The translations under genes and the position numbers were made by a program. A stretch of DNA of 64,000 bases, from contig NZ_JAVIFU010000024.1 in NCBI RefSeq assembly GCF_031157315.1, positions 1 through 64,000 on the forward strand, given 5' to 3'. A model generated the notes under the pieces. It was given only the letters and a program-made list of their open reading frames with translations. It was not told the DNA's origin and did not search any database. Shown here piece by piece: positions 56,652 through 64,000 of the stretch. Numbering within the stretch: the first letter of the stretch is position 1; each line of letters begins with the position of its first letter. This DNA is from Paenibacillus sp. LHD-38. Lineage in GTDB: Bacteria > Bacillota > Bacilli > Paenibacillales > Paenibacillaceae.

Positions 56652-58427
56652 ATGAGCGAATTGAATTTTCAAGTTAATTTACAAGGCATGATTGAGCTTC
56701 TATCGAAGCATTTATATGCAAATCCCGGCGTTTTCGTAAGGGAGCTTCTTCAAAATGGCGTAGATGCCGTAACCGCACGCAAACGGCTCGGTCATCGCTT
56801 TGATTCCCGCGTAAGCGTGGAGTTATACGCTTCGCGGACGATTGCCGTTCATGACAACGGAATCGGTTTATCGGAGCAGGAGATCCATCGTTTTCTGGCC
56901 CAAATCGGCAGCACCTCAAAGCGAGAGGATCTCGATTCGGCAGATGATTTCATTGGACAATTTGGCGTAGGCTTGCTGTCTTGCTTCGTTGTTAGCGGAG
57001 AGATTGTAGTCATTACACGATCCGCGCTGGAAGGCGATACTCTCGAATGGAGAGGCCGTTCTGACGGGACCTATACGATACGTAAGCTTGAAAAAGATGC
57101 GCCAATTGGCACTACCGTATTTTTGACCTGCAAGGAAGGCTATGAGGAATACTACGAATGGGATAGCATGTCGGATTTAATGACACATTACGGCCAATTT
57201 CTGCCTGTCCCTATTCAGTTATCCGAAGGGAAAAACGAGATTATTGTCAATGAGGACACGCCTCCATGGGCGATGAGCATGAAAGAAGCGTTGGTTTACG
57301 GGGAGTATCATATGTATCAGAACTTCCTAGACGCGATCCCATTAAAATCAGGCATGGGCGAGCTGGAAGGCGTAGCCTATATTTTGCCTTATGCAGTCAG
57401 CTTGCAAGCGGAGAAGAAACATAAGGTTTATGTGAAGCGAATGCTGCTCTCGGATCAAATTCATAATATGCTGCCGGAATGGGCATTTTTCGTAACTTGC
57501 ATCATGAATACGAATGGTCTCAAGCCGACGGCGTCCCGTGAAGCGTTTATGGAAAATGAGCTGTTCCACAGCGTAAAAGATGAGCTTGGCGAATGTATTA
57601 AGCGGCATATGATTATGCTTTCAGAAACGGATCCCAACTTGTTCGAGAAAATAATTAGAATTCATTATTCATCCATCAAAGCCATGGCCTCCCAGGATGA
57701 TGAACTGTACCGCTTGTTCATTCGATTCTTAACGTTCGAGACTTCGTATGGGGAGATGAAAATGGGCGATATATTGGCGAAGAGCCGGAATATCGTCGTT
57801 TCTTCTACGCTTGATGAATTCCGCCAAGTTGCCCGAGTGGCAAAGGCACAGGATGTCATGGTTATTAACGGCGGGTATGTGCATGACTTTGAACTGGTGC
57901 GCAAGCTTTCCGAGCTGGATGAGAATATTGAAGCACTCGTCCTTGATCCGATTAACTTCTCGAATTTTTTTATCACTATCGATCAAACGGATCAGCAGAG
58001 TGCAGCAGCGTTTTTGGAGCTGTCTGATCGGCTGCTTGCGCCGTTTCAATGCAGGAGTGTGCTGAAACGCTTTGAGCCTGCTGAGTTAGCAGCGCTCTAT
58101 AATACAAATGATGAAGTGAATTTTCTGCGCATGGCGGAGCAAACGAAGGAAGAAGCGAATGATTTATTTTCGGAGATCATGGATATTGTCATAAACGAGC
58201 TTTATGAACAGCCTTTCGCCAGAATTTGCTACAATTTTAACAATCCGCTTATTCGCAAGGCCATTGCCTGTGACAATTCCGAAATGCAGAAGCTTTGCAT
58301 TGAAACCGTATATACGCAAGCTTTGCTGCTTGGCAATTATCCGCTCGGTCCTGATGAGCTGAGGCTGTTAAATCAATCGTTTATGCAGGTGCTGGATATC
58401 GGACTCAGTCAGGCAGGTGAGCATTAA
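56652..58427 (+). CDS. HSP90-family ATPase (HtpG-like)
   Basis: A 591-residue GHKL ATPase of the HSP90 type. The N-domain has RELLQNGVDAV (Glu31, Asn35, Asp38) in place of the usual NASDA-type motif, DNGIGLS (Asp68), and FIGQFGVGLLSCFVVS. The middle region has the catalytic-type Arg in KPTASREAFMENE. The C-terminal third is poorly conserved and ends GEH rather than a typical dimer tail. It starts after TAGGAG and is followed 2 nt later by the helical-repeat protein gene, a fixed pairing for this branch. It probably acts as a specialised chaperone or conflict-type ATPase. Confidence 0.88.
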   Translation: MSELNFQVNLQGMIELLSKHLYANPGVFVRELLQNGVDAVTARKRLGHRFDSRVSVELYASRTIAVHDNGIGLSEQEIHRFLAQIGSTSKREDLDSADDFIGQFGVGLLSCFVVSGEIVVITRSALEGDTLEWRGRSDGTYTIRKLEKDAPIGTTVFLTCKEGYEEYYEWDSMSDLMTHYGQFLPVPIQLSEGKNEIIVNEDTPPWAMSMKEALVYGEYHMYQNFLDAIPLKSGMGELEGVAYILPYAVSLQAEKKHKVYVKRMLLSDQIHNMLPEWAFFVTCIMNTNGLKPTASREAFMENELFHSVKDELGECIKRHMIMLSETDPNLFEKIIRIHYSSIKAMASQDDELYRLFIRFLTFETSYGEMKMGDILAKSRNIVVSSTLDEFRQVARVAKAQDVMVINGGYVHDFELVRKLSELDENIEALVLDPINFSNFFITIDQTDQQSAAAFLELSDRLLAPFQCRSVLKRFEPAELAALYNTNDEVNFLRMAEQTKEEANDLFSEIMDIVINELYEQPFARICYNFNNPLIRKAIACDNSEMQKLCIETVYTQALLLGNYPLGPDELRLLNQSFMQVLDIGLSQAGEH

Positions 58428-58429
58428 GG

Positions 58430-59473
58430 ATGAAGCAGCGCTACAATCAGTTGCGAAACGAAGCTTGGAGTTTGCCGCAGGGCAAACAAAAGCTTGCCGT
58501 TTTGGAAGAAGTGATTCGGATTGCCGATCAATATATGACGAAAGAGGATACCTACTTCGAGCGGATGACGTATTCCGAAGCGGCGCTCGATTCCGGCTTC
58601 CAAGAAAGATTTCTTGTCTCCTTTACATGGTGCTTGACGCAGTTCGAAAAAGATCCTGGCGCTTATTCAAGTTTCTCAATCATCTGGCATTATAAATGGT
58701 TCATCAATCAAATTTGGCGCTTCCCGCAATTTGGCGCAGCCCAGATTGCGTTAATATTTGATGATTTCAAGGCAAAATGCTTACAATACGGACACAGCCT
58801 GCGTCCCTATTATCAATGCCAGCACCGCTATGCGCTCTCGAGAGGCGATTTGGAAGAGGCACAGAAGTATTACGAACTCTGGCGCAAAACAGCAAGGGAC
58901 GGCATGTCAGATTGCAGAGCATGCGAACAAAATAGCTTCGGCTATTATCATTTTACAGCTGGCAGATACCGCCGCGGGCTGCAGACGATGAAGCCGATCA
59001 TGGATGGCCGAATGACTTGTAAAACCATCCCTCAAAACACGTACAGCCATTTGCTTCTACCGCTCCTCGAGACCGATCAAGCAGATGAGGCGGTGAAGAT
59101 GGCGAAGAAGGGTGCGCGCCTATTAAATGGTCCTGGCTTCCTGACGGAATACGGGAGCTTCCTTGCTTATTACACCGTAACGGATATTAACAAGGCGGCG
59201 AAGTGGTTTGAGAATACTATCAGCTTTGCGATGGAAACGAGGGTCGGGTGGGATCGCTTCTTGTACATGAGCTCAGCTCAAGCCTTTCTGCAATTATGGC
59301 AGCAGCAGAAGCGGCGCCGTAAGCTTAAAATTAGCAGTGAGCTTTCATATGAGCAGTTAAAACAGGAAACCGAACAGCTTGCCCTTGCTTTTGATCAAAG
59401 GAATCAAAATAATTATTGCGCCGAGCTGCTTGCGCAGAAGCTGAAGCAGGTAGAAAAGCTGAGCCGCAATTAA
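58430..59473 (+). CDS. TPR-like helical-repeat protein paired with HSP90-like ATPase
   Basis: A 347-residue protein of all-helical composition. Repeats of about 34 residues with aromatic positions are suggested (FGAAQIALIFDDFKAKCLQYG, EEAQKYYELWRKTARDGMS, GYYHFTAGRYRRGLQTMKPIM, DQADEAVKMAKKGARLLNG). A Cys pair (DCRACEQN) is present. The gene starts 2 nt after the HSP90-like stop, so it is almost certainly a partner. In eukaryotes, TPR proteins are HSP90 co-chaperones; an analogous link is inference only. Confidence 0.75.
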   Translation: MKQRYNQLRNEAWSLPQGKQKLAVLEEVIRIADQYMTKEDTYFERMTYSEAALDSGFQERFLVSFTWCLTQFEKDPGAYSSFSIIWHYKWFINQIWRFPQFGAAQIALIFDDFKAKCLQYGHSLRPYYQCQHRYALSRGDLEEAQKYYELWRKTARDGMSDCRACEQNSFGYYHFTAGRYRRGLQTMKPIMDGRMTCKTIPQNTYSHLLLPLLETDQADEAVKMAKKGARLLNGPGFLTEYGSFLAYYTVTDINKAAKWFENTISFAMETRVGWDRFLYMSSAQAFLQLWQQQKRRRKLKISSELSYEQLKQETEQLALAFDQRNQNNYCAELLAQKLKQVEKLSRN

Positions 59474-59504
59474 TCCGTTTGTTGACGTATAGCGAATGGA
59501 AGTG

Positions 59505-59516
59505 GTTCAATTGAAC
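59505..59516 (+). promoter_or_regulatory. Palindrome before the sensor-kinase gene
   Basis: GTTCAATTGAAC is a perfect 12-bp palindrome 96 bp before the kinase start. Its arms equal those of the palindrome at 55311-55322 (GTTCATATGAAC). Confidence 0.35.
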
Positions 59517-59611
59517 GATCGGCTGCAGAGTGCTTATTTACCGTTTATTTTTGGCGAATGGTCCTCCGTATCAATTAAATAACAGAGTAACGGTAGTGAA
59601 GGAGCTGCGTT

Positions 59612-60988
59612 ATGCTATTCGTTCTTATCGCATTGTGGGCTATTGCAGCCATCATATGGCTTTCCGATCGGAGAGCATCCGTTAATCATTGGCTGGGCGC
59701 TGTCGCGTTCAGCGGAGGAGCGGGTGCGCTTGCTGCCGTGTTGGATCTGCAATGGCTGCCTGCAGCGGCGGAAGCTGGGATGAATGAGGTTGCGCAGCAG
59801 CTGCTTTACCGTTTGCAGGCGGTCTCATCACTCATTTCGTATTATGGATTGCCCTATTCCTTCGTTTTATTCGCGATTGCGTATCGGCCTGTTCGTTTGT
59901 CTAAGCGTTTTCAGGGGCTATTGCCTTTCCTGCTGCTTGTTCCAATCGTATTATGTGTCGTATTTACTCCATTTTATACCATTTTATACCCCATCTCGTT
60001 CAAAATTGTAGTCTGGTGGGCTGTGCCTTATATTTTGTACGGGGCCGTTCAGGTTCTCTTGAAACGTCAGCTTCACGCTTCCTTTTCCCGTACGCACTGG
60101 ATCATTTGCTCCGCAGTTCTTCCGCCAGTCATGTTTAGCATGGTCATGAATTACGTGCTGCCAAGCTTCGGGATGCTGCGAATGTGGGTCTATAATACGT
60201 GGATTGTCGGGCTAGGGGTTACCGTATTTGTTATTGCGTTGTTTACATACGGATTCATGGGTGTGCGCGTCAATATCGATCGCCGGAGATATGATTCCAC
60301 GCTTAGAGCGGTCACGTCAGGAACGGCTATTCTCAATCACGCAATCAAGAATGATGCTGGGAAAATGCGGCTGTTCTCAGAGAAGATGAAGGCTTATGCG
60401 GTTGCTACGGATCAGCAAGAACTGCTTGCCGACATTGAAACGGTGCTAAACGCTTCACGCCACATGCAGGAGATGCTTCAACGAGTCCATCGGCGTACGG
60501 AAGATCTGGTGCTGCGAGTCGAGCCTGCGGATTTGGCAGCGCTTATCGAGCAGACTATAAAGGGATACGAACCTGTACTTGGCCAAATTAAGCTGAGTAC
60601 TTCCCTCAGCCAAGGTTGGATCTGTCGCATTGATCCAGCGCAAGTGAGCGAAGCTTTAGGCAATATCGTTGCCAATGCCCTTGAAGCGATGAAGGATAAA
60701 GGTGAGTTGTTTATCCAATTAAGCGAAACGAAACGTGAGCTTATCATCGAAATAAAAGATTCAGGCCCTGGAATGAGCAAGAGTGAAATGACCAAGGTTC
60801 TCGAGCCCTTCTATACGACCAAAAGCGGCAGCGATACGAATTTTGGCCTAGGGCTGCCCTATGCCTATCATGTCATGCGAAAGCATAAAGGCTTTCTCAA
60901 TCTTAGAAGCAAGCCGGAGGCCGGGACATCTGTTTATTTGACTTTCCCTAAACGAGCAGTCCAAGCAGGAAAATCAGAATCAGAATAA
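59612..60988 (+). CDS. Sensor histidine kinase with multi-pass membrane domain
   Basis: A 458-residue kinase. The first 215 residues hold six or seven predicted membrane helices with no large outer domain. The cytosolic part has ILNHAIKNDAGKMRLF, a likely His-phosphorylation helix, and an ATPase domain with EALGNIVANALEAMKDKG, IKDSGPGMSKSE and FGLGLPYAYHVM. It lies 21 nt after AAGGAGCTG and is followed by a LuxR-type regulator. The signal is unknown; membrane or envelope stress is possible. Confidence 0.9.
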   Translation: MLFVLIALWAIAAIIWLSDRRASVNHWLGAVAFSGGAGALAAVLDLQWLPAAAEAGMNEVAQQLLYRLQAVSSLISYYGLPYSFVLFAIAYRPVRLSKRFQGLLPFLLLVPIVLCVVFTPFYTILYPISFKIVVWWAVPYILYGAVQVLLKRQLHASFSRTHWIICSAVLPPVMFSMVMNYVLPSFGMLRMWVYNTWIVGLGVTVFVIALFTYGFMGVRVNIDRRRYDSTLRAVTSGTAILNHAIKNDAGKMRLFSEKMKAYAVATDQQELLADIETVLNASRHMQEMLQRVHRRTEDLVLRVEPADLAALIEQTIKGYEPVLGQIKLSTSLSQGWICRIDPAQVSEALGNIVANALEAMKDKGELFIQLSETKRELIIEIKDSGPGMSKSEMTKVLEPFYTTKSGSDTNFGLGLPYAYHVMRKHKGFLNLRSKPEAGTSVYLTFPKRAVQAGKSESE

Positions 60989-61013
60989 ATTCATGAAGAG
61001 GGGAGGGAAACAA

Positions 61014-61712
61014 ATGGATAATATTCGGGTATGGATTGTAGAGGATGACCTTGATTGGCTTCGCGGTCTAGTTGCCTATATCGATAAGGAGCCGGATATG
61101 AAGGTCATTTGGATTGCCAGCAAAGCCGAAGACGTCAGGCAAGCCTTACAGGAGGGAATACAGCAAACCTTGCCGCCTGATGTGGTGTTGATGGATATCA
61201 TGCTGGAAGGCCGTCCGGAGGGTGTTTTGCTCGCCGAGGAGGCTTCAGTTACGACTGGGGCAAAGGTTATCATGCTTACCTCGATGGAGGAAAAAGATCT
61301 TATCTTCCGCTCCTTTCAGGCGGGGGCCATAGATTATCAGATCAAATCCGATTTCGAAAGCCTGCCGAATGCGATCAGATCAGCCTCTCGAAGCCAATCG
61401 CCCATTAACGCGGCCGTTGCGGAACGCATGCGGGAAGAGTTCCGAAGGCTGAAGCAGCTTGAACGCGAATTTGAGGCAAAGAAGCTTGGTGATCTAATTA
61501 CCCCGTCGGAGCTGCAGCTGCTTGATTTAATTGATCAAGGCTACACGCAGCCGCAAATTGCCGATAAGCTGGTCGTATCCATACGCACAGTCAAAAATCA
61601 TGTAAATCATATTTTAAAAAAGCTGAATCTGAGCGGTTCGCGCGAAGCAGCAAATAAAGCCAAAGAAATGGGCTTATTTCATAAGAAGAATGACGAGGAT
61701 AGTACCATATAA
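61014..61712 (+). CDS. LuxR/NarL-family response regulator
   Basis: A 232-residue regulator. The receiver has acidic VEDDLDWLRG, Asp in DVVLMDIMLEGRPEG, and Lys in YQIKSDFESL. The C-terminal LuxR helix-turn-helix has LITPSELQLLDLIDQGYTQPQIADKL. ATG 61014 is preferred because GGGGAGGG lies 7 nt upstream. It is the partner of the preceding kinase. A terminator overlaps its stop. Confidence 0.92.
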   Translation: MDNIRVWIVEDDLDWLRGLVAYIDKEPDMKVIWIASKAEDVRQALQEGIQQTLPPDVVLMDIMLEGRPEGVLLAEEASVTTGAKVIMLTSMEEKDLIFRSFQAGAIDYQIKSDFESLPNAIRSASRSQSPINAAVAERMREEFRRLKQLEREFEAKKLGDLITPSELQLLDLIDQGYTQPQIADKLVVSIRTVKNHVNHILKKLNLSGSREAANKAKEMGLFHKKNDEDSTI

Positions 61713-61731
61713 AGTTGGTACTATTTTTTTT
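61699..61731 (+). terminator. Intrinsic terminator at the end of the LuxR-type regulator gene
   Basis: ATAGTACCA/TGGTACTAT is a 9-bp perfect stem that includes the end of the gene; a long T tract follows. Confidence 0.92.
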
Positions 61732-61797
61732 ATGCCATTTTTCACAAAATGAAGCTAAGAAGTATAACTATAAAAATGGAAAGGGAGGGCAGTCATC

Positions 61798-62529
61798 ATG
61801 GCATTTGAGATGTTTTCGGCTGCGCATTATGCGGCATTGGCTGTATTCATCGCAGCATCTGTTTTTATCGTTATTTTCAGAAAGCAAATACGCAAGCCGA
61901 AGCTGAATCAAACCATGCGCTATGGACTGGCAATCCTGCTCCTATGCAGCGAGATTTCACTTCAGCTTTCTTACGTTATTGAGCATCGCTGGGGGATTGG
62001 CTCTCTGCCGTTCCAGCTGTGCAGCTTGATGGTGCTAATAAGCGCGTTAGTGCTGATGAAGAAACACGAAGGTTTTTATGATTTGCTGTTTTTTCTTGGA
62101 AGCATGGGAGCGCTGCAAGCCTTGTTAACGCCGAATCTAGATGAAGCTTTTCCACATTTCCGGTATTTCCACTTTTTCATTGCGCATATCGGCATCATCG
62201 GCTCCTCATTGTTCATCATGGCTGTCGAACGATACCGGCCAACCTTTCGATCGGTGCTGCGGGCTATGCTTTGGCTGCATGTCCTCGCCATACCGGCAGC
62301 AATAACAAACAGCATCACCGGCACAACGAATTTTATGTTCTTGGCGCATAAGCCAGGCACCGCCTCCTTGCTTGATATACTAGCACCTTGGCCTTGGTAT
62401 TTGCTGCAGCTTGAGGTCATTGCCTTTGTTTGTTTCGTTCTGCTGTATGCAGCCGTAAAAGCACTGGATTATTGGCGGGGCAGACTTGACGGGAGAACTC
62501 AAATGAATAAAACGGAGGAAGAGAAATGA
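61798..62529 (+). CDS. TIGR02206-family membrane protein (YwaF-like)
   Basis: A 243-residue protein with about seven membrane helices. LPFQLCSLMVLISALVLM, FPHFRYFHFFIAHIGIIGSSLFIM and PWPWYLLQLEVIAF match the YwaF group. The function is unknown. ATGA is shared with the start of the DUF2339 gene (62526-62529), so the two are translationally coupled. Confidence 0.88.
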   Translation: MAFEMFSAAHYAALAVFIAASVFIVIFRKQIRKPKLNQTMRYGLAILLLCSEISLQLSYVIEHRWGIGSLPFQLCSLMVLISALVLMKKHEGFYDLLFFLGSMGALQALLTPNLDEAFPHFRYFHFFIAHIGIIGSSLFIMAVERYRPTFRSVLRAMLWLHVLAIPAAITNSITGTTNFMFLAHKPGTASLLDILAPWPWYLLQLEVIAFVCFVLLYAAVKALDYWRGRLDGRTQMNKTEEEK

Positions 62530-64000
62530 AGGAAATCGTGTATAAGCATTGGACCTCACTGCTTGGCGTTTTATTCGTCATGACTGCGTTTATTACCTTG
62601 TTCAAATATTCGGTGGAACAGGGATGGATAACGGAAGCAATGAAAATTGGCTTTGGGCTTTTAGGCGGAGCAGGCATTAGCGTTATTGGCTTAAAGCTGG
62701 CAAGCCGGGTGCCTCGAAATCCGATCGGCGAGATCATGATCGGTATGGGCGCATGTATTTTATATGCCACGTTTGCATTTGCCGGCATTTATTATCGACT
62801 TTGGGATCCCATGACGATCCTGCTTGGAATGAGTGCAGTTACGATTGGTATTTCGTTATATGCCCTCAAGTATCAAGCTAGATTGCTGATGATCATGGCT
62901 ATGCTGGGTGGTTTGTTGTCTCCGCTGCTTATGCGGCCGGAAACAGATCAGGTTTTTGCTTTATTTCTATACATGCTTGTACTGAACGTCGCTTTCTTTT
63001 TTCTCAGCATAACCCGCGGATGGCATGAGCTTCGAATCATTAGCTTTATTGGCTCATGGCTGATGTATATCGTTTATTTTATCCATTATGACCCATCGAC
63101 CGAAGGCTTGTGGAGCATGCCGATTCGTTATGCGTTAGCCGCGTTTCTTTTTTATACGATCGGCTTAATGATCTCCTCGTGGCGAAATAAGCTGATCTTC
63201 GAAGGGACCGATCTTTACCTTAATGGAGTTAACGGTATATTGTTTGGCTTCTGGGCATTGCTGATTTTGCAAGGCGAGGTGCCTTATGGCTACATACTTA
63301 TTTTTATCGGCATTGTCTACATGCTGGTCAGCTTCGTCATTTATCAAGCAATAGCTAAGATAACTCCCTCAGCAGCCGGCTTTTTTCTAGGAGGGTTGCT
63401 GTTGCTTCTCGTCTCTTTGAGCAGTATTGGAGGCGGTTATGATTCCAAACCTTTGGTTACGGTACTGCTATGGGGCATCATTGCCGTATTTGCCGCTGCC
63501 ATAGGTCATGCGAAAAGTTGGCAGCTGCTTAGCTTGGGCTCGCTTGTTACCTGGTTTGTAGTGGGCTGTTATTGGTATGTCGTGACTTGGGATACGCCTC
63601 GTGGCGAGTGGTTCGGCATGTATATTCCATTCTTGAACTGGGGAGCTTTCGCATGGATTCTGCTTGCGGCGCTTGGTTTTTATTTCTCGAGAAAGCTGAT
63701 CATTCCTCAGCTTACAGATCAGGCTAATCTCATTTTGGCACGAGTTTATGCGCTGCTAGCCCATTTAATCGTAGGCGGATTGTTGACAAGACAAATCGAA
63801 AATATTTTTACAGAATATATGCCGGATTCTTCTACCGTTTACTTGGCATTGGCTTTATCCGTGTCATGGGGCTGCTATTCGCTGCTGCTCATTTTATGGG
63901 GTGCTTTTTATCGGGAGCTGCTGTTCAAATGGTTTGGTTCCGCTGTCCTGCTGATTGTTGCAATCAAAGCCATCTTTATGGATTTGAGCGGACAAGAGGC
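62526..64000 (+). CDS. DUF2339 family multi-pass membrane protein (3' end outside window)
   Basis: The frame from ATG 62526 stays open to the window edge (491 codons). At least a dozen hydrophobic segments alternate with short charged loops. It has features of DUF2339: YSVEQGWITEAMKIGFGLLG near the start, GACILYATFAFAGIYYRLW, and MIMAMLGGLLSPLLMRP. Function is unknown; such proteins may be large integral membrane proteins of cell-envelope metabolism. Translational coupling with the YwaF-like gene suggests they work together. Confidence 0.85.
   Translation, partial: MKEIVYKHWTSLLGVLFVMTAFITLFKYSVEQGWITEAMKIGFGLLGGAGISVIGLKLASRVPRNPIGEIMIGMGACILYATFAFAGIYYRLWDPMTILLGMSAVTIGISLYALKYQARLLMIMAMLGGLLSPLLMRPETDQVFALFLYMLVLNVAFFFLSITRGWHELRIISFIGSWLMYIVYFIHYDPSTEGLWSMPIRYALAAFLFYTIGLMISSWRNKLIFEGTDLYLNGVNGILFGFWALLILQGEVPYGYILIFIGIVYMLVSFVIYQAIAKITPSAAGFFLGGLLLLLVSLSSIGGGYDSKPLVTVLLWGIIAVFAAAIGHAKSWQLLSLGSLVTWFVVGCYWYVVTWDTPRGEWFGMYIPFLNWGAFAWILLAALGFYFSRKLIIPQLTDQANLILARVYALLAHLIVGGLLTRQIENIFTEYMPDSSTVYLALALSVSWGCYSLLLILWGAFYRELLFKWFGSAVLLIVAIKAIFMDLSGQE

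Overview
The window looks like a chromosomal segment of a Paenibacillus-type firmicute (Bacillota, Paenibacillaceae). The evidence is Bacillus-lineage genes (xpt, yqzE, yqhG/yqhH, a DUF2536 gene, TatA/TatC, a YwaF-like protein), strong Shine-Dalgarno sites, many intrinsic terminators, frequent TTG/GTG starts, and several YesM/YesN two-component systems beside sugar genes. This is inference from gene content; no rRNA is present.

Left part (1-11.4 kb): the end of an insertion sequence abuts xpt. Then come an Rrf2 regulator with a probable self-operator, a polysaccharide deacetylase, a cell-wall amidase, yqzE, the yqhH-yqhG helicase pair, and a B12-dependent ribonucleotide reductase (nrdJ). nrdJ carries a 376-residue homing-endonuclease intein immediately before its radical cysteine and has tandem NrdR boxes upstream.

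Sugar islands (11.4-32 kb): an AraC regulator, a YesM/YesN pair and a lipoprotein-dependent ABC importer lead into three phytanoyl-CoA-dioxygenase-like genes, a Gfo/Idh/MocA dehydrogenase, an extended SDR, a xylose-isomerase-like TIM barrel and a GH3 glycosidase. Converging on this is a second operon: a fucose-isomerase-fold protein, a split transketolase and a GlpK-like FGGY kinase. Import, glycoside cleavage or oxidation, isomerisation, phosphorylation and transketolase cleavage could form one route for an unusual plant-derived sugar or glycoside. The substrate cannot be read from sequence, and this is my main candidate for an undescribed system.

Middle (32-42.7 kb): a 15-residue tandem-repeat cationic protein, a dienoyl-CoA reductase, an amino-acid permease, a YqcI/YcgG protein, a LysE exporter, a DUF1989 protein, a PhoX-family protein with tatA-tatC, an amidase and a DUF2536 protein. 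A second sugar locus (42.7-51.2 kb) holds an MFS sugar porter, a YesN-type regulator, a sensor kinase, a membrane-anchored sugar-binding protein (a three-component sensor) and a divergent GH2 glycosidase.

Right part (51.2-64 kb): a 39-residue membrane peptide, an M48 protease fused to ankyrin repeats, tRNA-Pro and tRNA-Thr, an internally deleted glycerate kinase pseudogene, a CNNM/CorC-type protein, a DUF1836 protein, an HSP90-like ATPase paired with a helical-repeat protein, a kinase/LuxR-type regulator pair, a YwaF-like protein and a DUF2339 membrane protein cut by the window end.
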